Of a stretch of 64,000 bases of DNA, positions 26,201-37,100 are shown one piece after another; position 1 is the first letter of the stretch; the number at the start of each line of letters is the position of its first letter. This DNA comes from Theocolax elegans (Eukaryota > Arthropoda > Insecta > Hymenoptera > Cerocephalidae): contig CM047425.1 of NCBI GenBank assembly GCA_026168455.1, positions 89,283,580-89,347,579 of the forward strand. The letters run 5' to 3'. The notes under the pieces are model-generated. The model saw only the letters and a list, made by a program, of their open reading frames with translations. It did not search any database and was not told the origin of the DNA. Position numbers and translations under genes: made by a program.

Positions 26201-28568
26201 TTCAAGGTTCATTTTTTTCCAATTAACATTCTCTCCCTTATTATATAACATTGTAATATTTCAACTTCCTCTAACCATTAATTAGCTTTTAACTCATTAT
26301 TATAAAATTAAGCAAACATGTGATAAATCTAGCATTTTTATGGAACTAACTGTTTGATTTTTTACAGTTTAAATTATAAATAATGTATTGATTATACACT
26401 GTATTATATTGAACGTAAATAATAATATTATTGATTAAGAAAAGAAATAATTTTCCTGTAGTTATACATTTTTTAAATTGTTTCATAAAGAAGCAAGCAT
26501 TTTTATTTTACATCAGATATGCAACAATCTGATTTTAATCTAAGTTAAACATTTATAATTTAATATGTATCTACTGGAAGCAATTCATTTGTATTTAAAA
26601 ATTCTTTGCCAATTTAATTTTTTTTAAAGTAGATTAAAATATTTATTTAAAATAAACTTAAATATTTAAACCTTGGTAATTAATGATTTAAATCGTTTGA
26701 TTTATCAAGGCTGTTGATGATCCTGGTATTCGACGGACACGTGTGGAATATGAAGCTGCTGCACTCAGACGTGTTCACGTCGTTCTCGCTGGCTTCGATA
26801 ACAGAACTGCCTGCGGCTATCATTCTCGCACTCTTCCTTGACAGATGGGGTCGACGTTGGATGGGTTTCTTCTCGATGGTCATTTGTGGTGTATTCTCCT
26901 TCGTTGCTCTTGCACTACCCAAAGGTACGACAAATATCATACGATTTCTTTTCAATCTTTAGAAAATCAATTTTTTTAATAAATTACAGTAATGTAATAA
27001 TATTTTCTATCGAACTACACGTACGCGTAAGAAGAAATTTTTTTTGACGCAAATAATAGTATTTCCTGTATTTTTCTTGTCCGAATTTCTTAACAATTTT
27101 TATGAAAAAATTCACTATGTACATAAATATAGAGAAAATGTATTCAATATAATATTATAATTTAATTTTTACATTATTATAAAATATGTCATTAATTACT
27201 TTATAGATGTATAATATATTTCAAAATTTGTTATTATTCTAATTAAATTATACGATAGATTAAGCAAGCATGCATTTAGCTATAGTACACACGATAATTT
27301 AATAAGTTTATAATAAATGTATATCTATCAATAATCAATAATTTTGTATGAATATAAAGAAATCAATAATTATCTTTGACGTTTTAGGACCACCGGCAAT
27401 GTCGATGGCAATCCTAGCGCGTCTCGGCGTCAACATCGCCGCGAATATCGGCTTCCAGTACGCCGCGGAAATGCTGCCGACTGTCGTGCGAGCACAGGGC
27501 GTATCGCTCATTCACATCATCGGCTACTTTGCTCATATTATCGGGCCTTATGTCGTTTATCTGGTGAGTACACTTAATTCGACAGCTTGTCGTAAGATTG
27601 ATCGGAATAAATCGCCAATTCACCGATACACTTTATATATAAATAAATGTCAATAATATTATCACGTTGTATACTAAGTGGTTTGTCTTTTTTATTTACA
27701 AACTCGTAACTGATAATATAAAAAATATCATTATTTTTATTTGTAATATTACTACGTTAATTGTATTAATTTCGGTTTACCTAGTTATACGATTGAAAAA
27801 TACAAGTGAACATTTGATAATCGAATCTGATAATCTACATCCGCAAGCTGTACAAAATTATATAGATAAAAATGTGCTTGTTATTTATAGGCCTATTACA
27901 ATACGTACCTGCCACTCACAGTGTTGGGTCTTTTGTCTTTTATCGATGCGACATTGACGCTCACGTTACCTGAAACTTTGGACCAAGAACTGCCTGAAAC
28001 GCTGGAAGAGGGTAATGACTTTGGTAAAGAACAAAGTTTCTGGTGGATTCCTTGCGTCAAAAGGTAAGCACTTTTATTATCCAAAAACCCCTAAAATATT
28101 TGATGGAATAGAACTGTAGAAAATTTAAATTCATAATTTTTAATATAAAAATTTTTGTATTTCAAATTATAATCAGTCTGTACAAAAAAGTGTATTAAAC
28201 AGAAAAACTTGATTTACTAAATTATAGATCAGATAATTTATTTATTGATAACTAATTAATTAATTAAAATATATTTTAGTAACAATTTTGTAAAAAATAG
28301 AAAGGTAAAACATAATTTTGTTGATAGTATGACAAATTGAAACCTTATTGACACAGCAATATAATAAAAGAAAAAGATTTTCTCGATCATTGTATCACCC
28401 CCTTTGAAAATAAACAGATATATGTTCACGTGAGCGTTTGTACTGAAATAAGAAATATTGTTTCACAGGACGCCGGAGAAGAAGAAAAAGTACAGAAGAA
28501 AGCTTGGCGCGACGAATGCCGGTTTCAATCCAGGCAGTTTACAAAGGATCGAATCGACAAGATTATAA
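19974..28568 (+). CDS. Gene A: SLC22-family organic cation / carcinine transporter-like protein (complete, 9 coding exons)
   Basis: Join: 19974-20227, 23053-23275, 24785-25043, 25302-25494, 25605-25823, 26710-26924, 27388-27563, 27891-28063, 28469-28568. This gives 1812 nt, 603 aa, and all phases match. It is a predicted 12-helix plasma membrane MFS transporter of organic cations, zwitterions or amine conjugates; the substrate is not determinable from sequence. Visible landmarks are an N-terminal FDDILPHVGEAGRYQ segment before TM1, a long Cys-containing extracellular loop with N-glycosylation sites NWT and NQT, the MFS loop 2-3 motif GYIADHYGR (about 189-197), PESARW (306-311), DRWGRR (427-432) and PETL (540-543). 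The ATG is fixed by an in-frame TAG at 19956-19958 just upstream in the same exon. The protein ends in TRL, a possible class I PDZ ligand. It is convergent with gene B, and exon lengths are shared with it. Confidence 0.93.
20467..20830. mobile_element. TTAA-flanked MITE in gene A intron
   Basis: TTAA direct repeats (20463-20466 and 20831-20834) flank a 364 bp segment with short inverted ends, GGGGATGTCGG on the left and CCGACATCCCG on the right. There is no coding capacity. A TTAA target duplication is the hallmark of piggyBac transposition, so this is a candidate nonautonomous piggyBac-type element. It shares its end sequence with the elements at 36416 and 40424. Confidence 0.6.
22000..22560. 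other. Moderately GC-rich intronic segment of unknown role
   Basis: It has several CpG-containing stretches (CGCGCACGTG, CGCGTACGCGAC) inside the first coding intron of gene A, with overlapping open frames on both strands. No family similarity is seen, and an extra exon would break the phase 2/2 junction unless its length were a multiple of three. It may be an enhancer or alternative promoter; this is unsupported beyond composition. Confidence 0.25.
23053..23275 (+). CDS. Gene A coding exon 2 (large extracellular loop)
   Basis: Acceptor TTTTAG, donor GTATGT, phase 2 in and phase 0 out. It encodes the extracellular loop between TM1 and TM2, with Cys residues in YSRCKMY and GDCQHGW, the glycosylation sequons NWT and NQT, and VPYLSIAAE at the end, matching IPYASIGAE in gene B. 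Confidence 0.92.
24785..25043 (+). CDS. Gene A coding exon 3 (TM2-TM4 and MFS motif)
   Basis: Acceptor TTTACAG, donor GTAAAA, phase 0 in and phase 1 out, 259 nt, identical in length to gene B exon 3. It begins LEWVCDNAYLGTAAQS, contains the loop 2-3 MFS signature GYIADHYGRLPAL, and ends in TM4 at FDNCFNIIFII. Confidence 0.95.
25302..25494 (+). CDS. Gene A coding exon 4 (TM5-TM6)
   Basis: Acceptor is CCAACAG. The G left over from exon 3 plus TA gives Val, so the protein reads VIEYVGPKYRTLMANMSFG. Exon of 193 nt, as in gene B. It ends PESA plus AG of Arg at donor GTACAA. The open frame running upstream of 25302 is intron. Confidence 0.94.
25605..25823 (+). CDS. Gene A coding exon 5 (central cytosolic loop and start of TM7)
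   Basis: Acceptor ATTTAG, donor GTAAGA, 219 nt, phase 2 in and out. It completes PESARW, then a charged loop with KKFEKVN and VLDLFKLPRLGR, entering TM7 at ITVILVVYW. Gene B has this exon split by an extra intron. Confidence 0.94.
26710..26924 (+). CDS. Gene A coding exon 6 (TM7-TM9)
   Basis: Acceptor TATCAAG, donor GTACGA, 215 nt, the same length as in gene B. It encodes FDGHVWNMKLL, then TM8 (SFSLASITELPAAIILALF) and the second MFS signature DRWGRR before TM9. Confidence 0.94.
27388..27563 (+). CDS. Gene A coding exon 7 (TM10-TM11)
   Basis: Acceptor GTTTTAG, donor GTGAGT, 176 nt, the same length as in gene B. It contains NIGFQYAAEMLPTVVRAQGV and TM11 (HIIGYFAHIIGPYVVYL). The reading frame into this exon is confirmed by phase 1 carry-over (G+GA gives Gly). 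Confidence 0.94.
27891..28063 (+). CDS. Gene A coding exon 8 (TM12 and start of C-tail)
   Basis: Acceptor TTTATAG, donor GTAAGC, 173 nt. It encodes TM12 and the conserved LPETLDQELPETLEEG segment, followed by FGKEQSFWWIPCVKR. The intron upstream is missing at the corresponding place in gene C. Confidence 0.93.
28469..28568 (+). CDS. Gene A coding exon 9 (C-terminal tail and stop)
   Basis: Acceptor TTTCACAG. Phase 2 carry-over gives Arg, then a Lys/Arg-rich tail (TPEKKKKYRRKLG) ending QRIESTRL and TAA at 28566-28568. The C-terminal TRL fits a class I PDZ-binding motif, seen in some SLC22 transporters. The other open frame through this exon is a shadow. Confidence 0.9.
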
Positions 28569-28813
28569 CGAAAAATTTCGCTTTAAGATACATGTGTCTC
28601 TGCCAGGTGTCCTTGTAAATAGTTCCGATAAAAGTATATATACGCGTGCATATCGAAATCCTCGGTATTTCACGGAGAACGAGTTATGTTTCACCGAGTA
28701 CAAGTGATCCTACAATTCTCCTCCCCCCCTTTCCCCCCTCTTCCCCTCCTTTACTTTACTTTTCCACGTTCGGATTTATGGGCGCAGTGGAGTGGATGTT
28801 GCAACCAAAGTAT

Positions 28814-28819
28814 AATAAA
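28814..28819 (+). terminator. Candidate polyadenylation signal of gene A
   Basis: Canonical AATAAA in the first 300 bases downstream of the gene A stop codon, and the earliest such hexamer there. Confidence 0.45.
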
Positions 28820-29144
28820 CTGAGAATGACAACAATTAAAACGAAAGGAACAAAGAAGATTGCAGTATCCATGTGATTTGATAACGAAAAGTGGACACAC
28901 GCTGTGATTCGTGTAGAAGATGAAAGTGGAGATGAAGTTATACAAGTGAAAATCGTTCGAAAACTACCCCGTTCTTTCGCCTCTATGCAGTATATCATCC
29001 GTCTAGTGTTCTTCGATTCGCCGCATTGAATCGCGTTGATGTATGTCATTATAGTCAAATAACTAAGAAATATTTAAATAAGTCGTGGACTGTAGCGCAC
29101 ACTTTGAAGTATTTTCGAAAGTTATTCCTTTTAATAACTAAGTT

Positions 29145-29215
29145 TTATTATTATTATTATTATTACTATTATTATTATGTTATTACTATTATTATTATTA
29201 TTATTACTATTTCTG
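29145..29215. repeat. ATT trinucleotide microsatellite
   Basis: Near-perfect run of TTA/ATT units with a few C interruptions in the gene A downstream region. The poly-Tyr frame it creates is not a gene. Confidence 0.9.
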
Positions 29216-30597
29216 TTTCTTTATCCGCGCCGCGCGTGATGGCAACAACGATCTGGCACTGGTGCCGCGCGAGAAGCGTTCCGTTCATTATATAGGATGG
29301 AAGACTGAACTCTATTTAAGAACGGACCGAATGAAATGTGCCTTGATGAAAAAAATGTGGATTTGTCTTTTCATTATAGGCCAACAAAGAGACATTCCAG
29401 AATTCCATAGTGCCAGATGTGTATTATCTATATGTACGAATCTAAACAGATGTAGCTGTATCATTCGCGTACTTACGAGACCCAATTTGCGGGTCCCCAC
29501 GTGACGCTAGCGAATTCGTTGTAATGACCATTTTTTCATTATAAACGAAACGATGTGGCTATGGATGTTGACTATTCATTTTTATCGGAGAAAGTGTCTA
29601 TATTTATGTAGATTTTTCTCTTGTTCCTTTGTCGAAAAATTATTATGTGCAGGTAACAATTCGATATTAAATTATCTACCTTCTTCGGTAGCAATGGTTC
29701 AACAATCCCGGCCACATCGACAACACGTACAAGAATGTCATTTGTCGAAATTTTTTTTTTTAATGTATATTTTTAACGACATTTTGCAATGTTATACACG
29801 GAGACGAGCTAGAAGATGAAAGTGTTTATTTATTATACAAGTGCAAATTTGTTGAAAAGCATATGACATTAATGTATTAAAAAATTGACGACAAAAAGTA
29901 TGTATTATTAAAAGAACTTTATACGGTGATATATACAACGAGTATTTTTTTTCTTGTGTGAATACACCGGCGTTGATCATTTAGGATAATTCCATTAATG
30001 TAGTAGTATTGATTATTATAACGATGTTGACGCACTATTCAGTAACATTAATAATAATACTATGCGTATTCAAACACAAGAGTTAATCTTTCCATTTTCT
30101 ACACTTCAAATATATTATCTATATAGATTTTCACATAGTATACATATATTTTTTTTTACAAATTTTACAAATACACGTCGTATTCGTGTCTTTCGTAACA
30201 AATGCATACAAAGAAGACCTGAAGTTATTATCATAATGTACATGAAACTGTTATAAAAAATTAATTACTAATTAACTTTTCTTTATAATAAAATAAACAT
30301 TATCGTATACTTATACTAATGTTCAGTATCACAAAATGAGGCAGCTTAAGAAGTTGGACATGCTGCGATATTTAACAACCTCATGTCTACAATGTAATAA
30401 GATTTGGATTATTACAAAAATCATTTCTACATTAAGTAAATAGTGTCTTTATTGTAATTATTTCAATTAAAACTTTAGTTCAGATGTGATCTAAAAGTGT
30501 TATTGCACATTTTTTTAATTTCTGATTTAAATTTGCCAACTGAAATTGACAATCTGATTAGTAAAATCATTAACTTGTAGCACCTTTTTTATTATTT

Positions 30598-30603
30598 ACA
30601 AAA
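30598..30603 (-). terminator. Candidate polyadenylation signal of gene B
   Basis: AATAAA on the minus strand, about 330 bases past the gene B stop. A second one lies at 30448-30453. Confidence 0.4.
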
Positions 30604-30931
30604 TAGCATCAACATTGTTGCGATATAATAATAAACAAAATTTACAAATTTTTTGCAAGTAGTTCGTTGTAATTAGTGTATCTGCTATAGTACCATTAGT
30701 AATAAAATGTATACAAAAGTTATATAGCAGTACACTTTTCTTTTTGATTGTGCAAAGTCAATGCAATCATTTAAAAATGTCTCAAGTATAATAATGCAAA
30801 GAAATCCATAAAGACACTACGCAGCACTAAACATAAATCAATACAGAGATAACTTTCAAATTTAACAATTTTATCTCATAATTATAAGTCTGAGGAGGTT
30901 GAAAAATATCACAACTTAGTTTTATAAAATT

Positions 30932-31159
30932 TCAAAGCTTCTGATTATGGTTATTGTTCCGTTTGTCCCTGCAATCATCATTTGGTCTTTCAAAGCACGG
31001 TAAAGACCAGAACTTTTGATCCTTGCCGAAATCTTCACCTTGTTGCAAAGTTTGGGGCATATCACGTCCAAGAGTCTCGGGAAGGAAGAGAATGAAGGTA
31101 GCGCAAGCAAACGTAACTACAGTAATTATTAACATTGGAAAGCCTGTCCACCATTGTGC
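30932..31159 (-). CDS. Gene B coding exon 8 (TM12, C-tail and stop)
   Basis: Acceptor ATTTCAG, 228 nt, ending TGA at 30934-30932. It encodes TM12, LPETLGRDMPQTLQQG and FWSLPCFERPNDDCRDKRNN ending NQKL. In genes A and C an intron interrupts the frame just after the Cys-x-x-Arg/Lys position. Here the donor is absent (AGACCA in place of AGGTAA) and the frame runs straight on to the stop. Confidence 0.88.
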   Translation of the reverse strand, partial: AQWWTGFPMLIITVVTFACATFILFLPETLGRDMPQTLQQGEDFGKDQKFWSLPCFERPNDDCRDKRNNNHNQKL

Positions 31160-34100
31160 CTGAAATTTTTTTTATTAAAGTTGTTTTAAGTTCAATTCAT
31201 GTCAAGTTGTATAATAATAAAATATTTTCTGTTTTATAAAAAATACTGTACAAACTTATATTAATCAAAATTACAAATATAGAAAAGTTAATAACTTTAA
31301 AAAACACTTGCGGCATAGTTGTCAAGAGCGTATTTGTACGCAGTATTATATATAAATTTATGATTATATTTAAAATTTTTTTTAAATTATTTAATATTTT
31401 AATTATTATTATACGTATATTATTTTCATGATGTTTTTACTAAATGTTAATAATACTTGGATCTTAACAATTATTAAAAACTGACTAATAAAACTGAATA
31501 ATATTTTTCTACGAATATTTTTTAAAGTCATTAATTTTAAAGTATCAAATTTTCTATTACTAATAGAAGCAGTGAAAACGTTTATGAAGTACACATATGC
31601 TTACGGTATCAACTATGTACGGGGCTGCGGAGTGAGCCAGAATTCCGAAAATGTGAATCATTCCAACTCCTTGAGCTCTCACGGGAGTTGGTAATAGCTC
31701 AGCTGCGTATTGCAATCCAACATTTGCAGCCATATTTAGGACAAATCTTGACGACACTGACATTACAAGCTTTGCAGTTTCTAAAACAAATATAATACAA
31801 ATTTGAATGTAATGAGTTAAAAGCCACATTATTTAAAATAAATCATCTGTTTAAATTTTGTATCATTCTTACTATTTAGTTATAGATAAACAAATTTGAA
31901 ATTAATTTATTAAATTCAAATTAATTATAGTCTAAAAAAACTAACATCCATTTTTCATTTATTTATTTTACACTAATTAAATTTCGCGTGATAAAAAAAA
32001 CAACAATAAAGTCGCTTACTTTATGATTTTTAACAAATCATTAAATCCAATACTCTAAATAGTGTTAGATTATGTTTAATTAATATATTACAATTGTAGT
32101 GATATTTTTACTAAATTTGTATTCATTCTATAGATAATGTAGCGCAATACATTTATAAAAATATACTGCTATGAAAATTAATTAACTAAACTATATATAG
32201 AAATATCAACCTGTTAACTTTTATAATTGACAATGACCTTAAAAACGTTAAAAATTAATTTGACTCTCGATAATTATCATTTGCATACGAATTTCACCTG
32301 TAATTTTATTAAATTTGCACATTTATGTAACATTTGTTACCTGATTCGAGTAGAAGCTCAGCAAGTGTGAAGACCGTGGTTGACGCCATGGTGATAAAGC
32401 CGCAAAATCTGCGACCCCAACGGTCGAGCAGTAAGGTGAGCAAAAGCCCTGCTGGAAGTTCAGTTGCGCAAGCTAGCGAAAATGAGACGAAGACTGAACT
32501 CTCTAGGAGTTTTAACGAGTAAACGTGACCGTCAAAGGCCACAACTGTTAGCGTCCTAGTTTAAAAAAAGGAGACATGAAAAAGTGGATGAACAAACATT
32601 AATTTTAAATTTTTCATTTACATTTAGTATTTATTCACAAATAAATGTATTTTATTAATAATACTTACTAGGAGAGTGTCACACTTGCGGGAAACGGATC
32701 TTTACCAAACTGTAGGATATGTTTTCTATACTATAAAAATATATAGAAAGCCGGAGCTATAGACTCTAACGCTCTATTTTTCGATAGTTACAAGCAAACA
32801 ACGTAAAATATCGCCAAACTTAAGTTTAAGAAAAACTGAGACCAAGTAGATACATTTAAAAAAAAAAGCTCAAATATCTAAATTTGATCAGAAGTTATGA
32901 AAGAAATAAGAGTTAGACGAAGTTTTGGCTTAAAAAAATCATCAAATTGTAAAACTAAATTTTCGTTAAAATTTCGTCTTATTTTTATTTCTTCCATAAC
33001 TTTAGACCAAACTTACATATTTGAGCTTTTTTTTTAAATATATCTACTTGATATCAGCTTTCTTTTAAACTTAAGTTTGTATATCTTTAGCCGATTCCGA
33101 GTTATAAACAATCAAACTTAGAAGTATTTTTGGCGATATTTTACGTTTCTTGCTTGTAACTATCGAAAAATAGAGCGTTAAAATCTATAGCTCCAGCTTT
33201 CTTCATATTTTTATAGTAGAAAACATATCCTACAGTTTGGTAAAAATCAGTTTCCCGCAAGTGTGACACTCTCCTAGTTAGTCTTAGAACAAATCATTTT
33301 AAATATTTAATTGATAAATCGAATATAAATAAGATTAATTACCAGAAAACAATCAAAATAATTGTAGTCCTTGCCAGTCTAGGTGTTTTAAAGAGATCGA
33401 TCAACGTGGCAGATTCTGTCCTATTTTCCGCAGAATTTATGTTTCTCTGAAAGAAAAAGAACAAAAGAACTTTTGATCCTTGCCGAAATCTTCACCTTGT
33501 TGCAAAGTTTGGGGCATATCACGTCCAAGAGTCTCGGGAAGGAAGAGAATGAAGGTAGCGCAAGCAAACGTAACTACAGTAATTATTAACATTGGAAAGC
33601 CTGTCCACCATTGTGCCTGAAATTTTTTTTATTAAAGTTGTTTTAAGTTCAATTCATGTCAAGTTGTATAATAATAAAATATTTTCTGTTTTATAAAAAA
33701 TACTGTACAAACTTATATTAATCAAAATTACAAATATAGAAAAGTTAATAACTTTAAAAAACACTTGCGGCATAGTTGTCAAGAGCGTATTTGTACGCAG
33801 TATTATATATAAATTTATGATTATATTTAAAATTTTTTTTAAATTATTTAATATTTTTAATTATTATTATACGTATATTATTTTCATGATGTTTTTACTA
33901 AATGTTAATAATACTTGGATCTTAACAATTATTAAAAACTGACTAATAAAACTGAATAATATTTTTCTACGAATATTTTTTAAAGTCATTAATTTCAAAG
34001 TATCAAATTTTCTATTACTAATAGAAGCAGTGAAAACGTTTATAAAGTACACATATGCTTACGGTATCAACTATGTACGGGGCTGCGGAGTGAGCCAGAA

Positions 34101-37100
34101 TTCCGAAAATGTGAATCATTCCAACTCCTTGAGCTCTCACGGGAGTTGGTAATAGCTCAGCTGCGTATTGCAATCCAACATTTGCAGCCATATTTAGGAC
34201 AAATCTTGACGACACTGACATTACAAGCTTTGCAGTTTCTAAAACAAATATAATACAAATTTGAATGTAATGAGTTAAAAGCCACATTATTTAAAATAAA
34301 TCATCTGTTTAAATTTTGTATCATTCTTACTATTTAGTTATAGATAAACAAATTTGAAATTAATTTATTAAATTCAAATTAATTATAGTCTAAAAAAACT
34401 AACATCCATTTTTCATTTATTTATTTTACACTAATTAAATTTCGCGTGATAAAAAAAACAACAATAAAGTCGCTTACTTTATGATTTTTAACAAATCATT
34501 AAATCCAATACTCTAAATAGTGTTAGATTATGTTTAATTAATATATTACAATTGTAGTGATATTTTTACTAAATTTGTATTCATTCTATAGATAATGTAG
34601 CGCAATACATTTATAAAAATATACTGCTATGAAAATTAATTAACTAAACTATATATAGAAATATCAACCTGTTAACTTTTATAATTGACAATGACCTTAA
34701 AAACGTTAAAAATTAATTTGACTCTCGATAATTATCATTTGCATACGAATTTCACCTGTAATTTTATTAAATTTGCACATTTATGTAACATTTGTTACCT
34801 GATTCGAGTAGAAGCTCAGCAAGTGTGAAGACCGTGGTTGACGCCATGGTGATAAAGCCGCAAAATCTGCGACCCCAACGGTCGAGCAGTAAGGTGAGCA
34901 AAAGCCCTGCTGGAAGTTCAGTTGCGCAAGCTAGCGAAAATGAGACGAAGACTGAACTCTCTAGGAGTTTTAACGAGTAAACGTGACCGTCAAAGGCCAC
35001 AACTGTTAGCGTCCTAGTTTAAAAAAGGAGACATGAAAAAGTGGATGAACAAACATTAATTTTAAATTTTTCATTTACATTTAGTATTTATTCACAAATA
35101 AATGTATTTTATTAATAATACTTACTAGGAGAGTGTCACACTTGCGGGAAACGGATCTTTACCAAACTGTAGGATATGTTTTCTATACTATAAAAATATA
35201 TAGAAAGCCGGAGCTATAGACTCTAACGCTCTATTTTTCGATAGTTACAAGCAAACAACGTAAAATATCGCCAAACTTAAGTTTAAGAAAAACTGAGACC
35301 AAGTAGATACATTTAAAAAAAAAGCTCAAATATCTAAATTTGATCAGAAGTTATGAAAGAAATAAGAGTTAGACGAAGTTTTGGCTTAAAAAAATCATCA
35401 AATTGTAAAACTAAATTTTCGTTAAAATTTCGTCTTATTTTTATTTCTTCCATAACTTTAGACCAAACTTACATATTTGAGCTTTTTTTTTTAAATATAT
35501 CTACTTGATATCAGCTTTCTTTTAAACTTAAGTTTGTATATCTTTAGCCGATTCCGAGTTATAAACAATCAAACTTAGAAGTATTTTTGGCGATATTTTA
35601 CGTTTCTTGCTTGTAACTATCGAAAAATAGAGCGTTAAAATCTATAGCTCCAGCTTTCTTCATATTTTTATAGTAGAAAACATATCCTACAGTTTGGTAA
35701 AAATCAGTTTCCCGCAAGTGTGACACTCTCCTAGTTAGTCTTAGAACAAATCATTTTTAAATATTTAATTGATAAATCGAATATAAATAAGATTAATTAC
35801 CAGAAAACAATCAAAATAATTGTAGTCCTTGCCAGTCTAGGTGTTTTAAAGAGATCGATCAACGTGGCAGATTCTGTCCTATTTTCCGCAGAATTTATGT
35901 TTCTCTGAAAGAAAAAGAACAAAAGAAATCTTTGAACAGTCTTTTTATAAAATGTATTGTTTTGAGTGAATGTACACTAAATTAGAAATAAAAATATTTA
36001 ACAATTATTTGGGTGTATTATTCGATCGAATGATTTGTTCACATTTTGAAATATTTGTAAGAAATAAATTCAGTACGTGTACAGCATCGAAAGCGGACTG
36101 TTCTTATATATTGATTCGAGTTGTTTACTTACGTAAAATATTTCATAGAAATGCGGATCTGGCTTTGCTTTGTTGACGCTAGCTATTTTCTTGAGTTTTT
36201 CGATAACTTTATTGGACATTCGATTCGATACGTACCATCTGATAAACAAATTTAATTACAATATTATTTTTAATAAATACATCATTGTTTATAAACCTTA
36301 AAAGGTAATATTTTTCGTGATTTATCTTATAAAAAACTAAATTTAATAAAGCAGTTAATAAGCTTTTAATATCTATTTCAATTTACAGTATTGTATTGCG
36401 GTATGAATAAAATAAGGGAATGCCGCACCGTCATTTAATATACACACTTACCGATATTAACTGATTTTTCAAATGATCAATTCAATTCAATTATTTTTTC
36501 ATATTTTTTCTAATGTATGAGTTAAGTCACATTTTATGATGCGCAACTATTGTGTGTGTGTGTGTGCTTCAAATATTTAGAAAAAATAATATTTAAAAAC
36601 TATATCTGAAAATTGAAATACAGAAATATATAATCTATACGGACTCTCCTTTGACGAGTGGTAGATTACATTTTATGTGTTAAAAACCACTAGATAAAGA
36701 AACGATTCTCTATTCGGAAATCGCCTACCCTTCTTGTAAGTTAAGTTTGATATTAAGCACTGTCACGTAGATATGTGACACATGTAAATCAGTTATATAA
36801 TTTTAAAAATATATTAGTTATCGTTATATATTAAAAAATTGTTAATAATATTTTTATCTTTTAATAAAATAAAATTAGCTACCGTTATATGTTAAAAGTT
36901 ATATTACTAATAATATTTAAACATTTTATTGTTTATTATTTATTATTAATAACGTAAAAAATAATTAATAAAAAATATAGATATATTCCGAACATATCGC
37001 TATATAATCCACCTATGTGGTAGTGTGCAAAATTAAAATTGTGCAGAATTGTTTTTAAATTGATAGGACGTAAGGAATTCTGACCTTGCACTTTCAGGTA

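Larger units (their letters stand above)
28569..29820 (+). other. Gene A 3' UTR and convergent intergenic spacer
   Basis: AATAAA at 28814-28819 lies about 245 bases after the stop. A pyrimidine-rich tract (about 28715-28755) precedes it, and an ATT trinucleotide microsatellite lies at about 29145-29215. The exact cleavage site and how far the UTR continues are not determinable here. Gene B ends from the other side near 30.45-30.6 kb. Confidence 0.5.
31013..33469 (-). repeat. Tandem duplication in gene B, distal copy (copy 1)
   Basis: Second unit of the direct repeat, abutting copy 2 head to tail at 33469/33470. The left boundary is inside coding exon 8, after the codons for FGKDQK, so only this copy continues into the real 3' end. 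AGAA is shared by both original flanks at the junction, which suggests a microhomology join. Confidence 0.93.
33470..35927 (-). repeat. Tandem duplication in gene B, promoter-proximal copy (copy 2)
   Basis: Near-identical to 31013-33469. It holds exons 5b, 6, 7 and the 5' part of exon 8 plus an intronic MITE. By eye the two copies differ by two substitutions (31536/33994 and about 31586/34044) and a handful of homopolymer length changes. Exon sequences of 5b, 6 and 7 read identically. The right breakpoint lies in the intron 23 bases upstream of the exon 5b acceptor. Confidence 0.93.
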
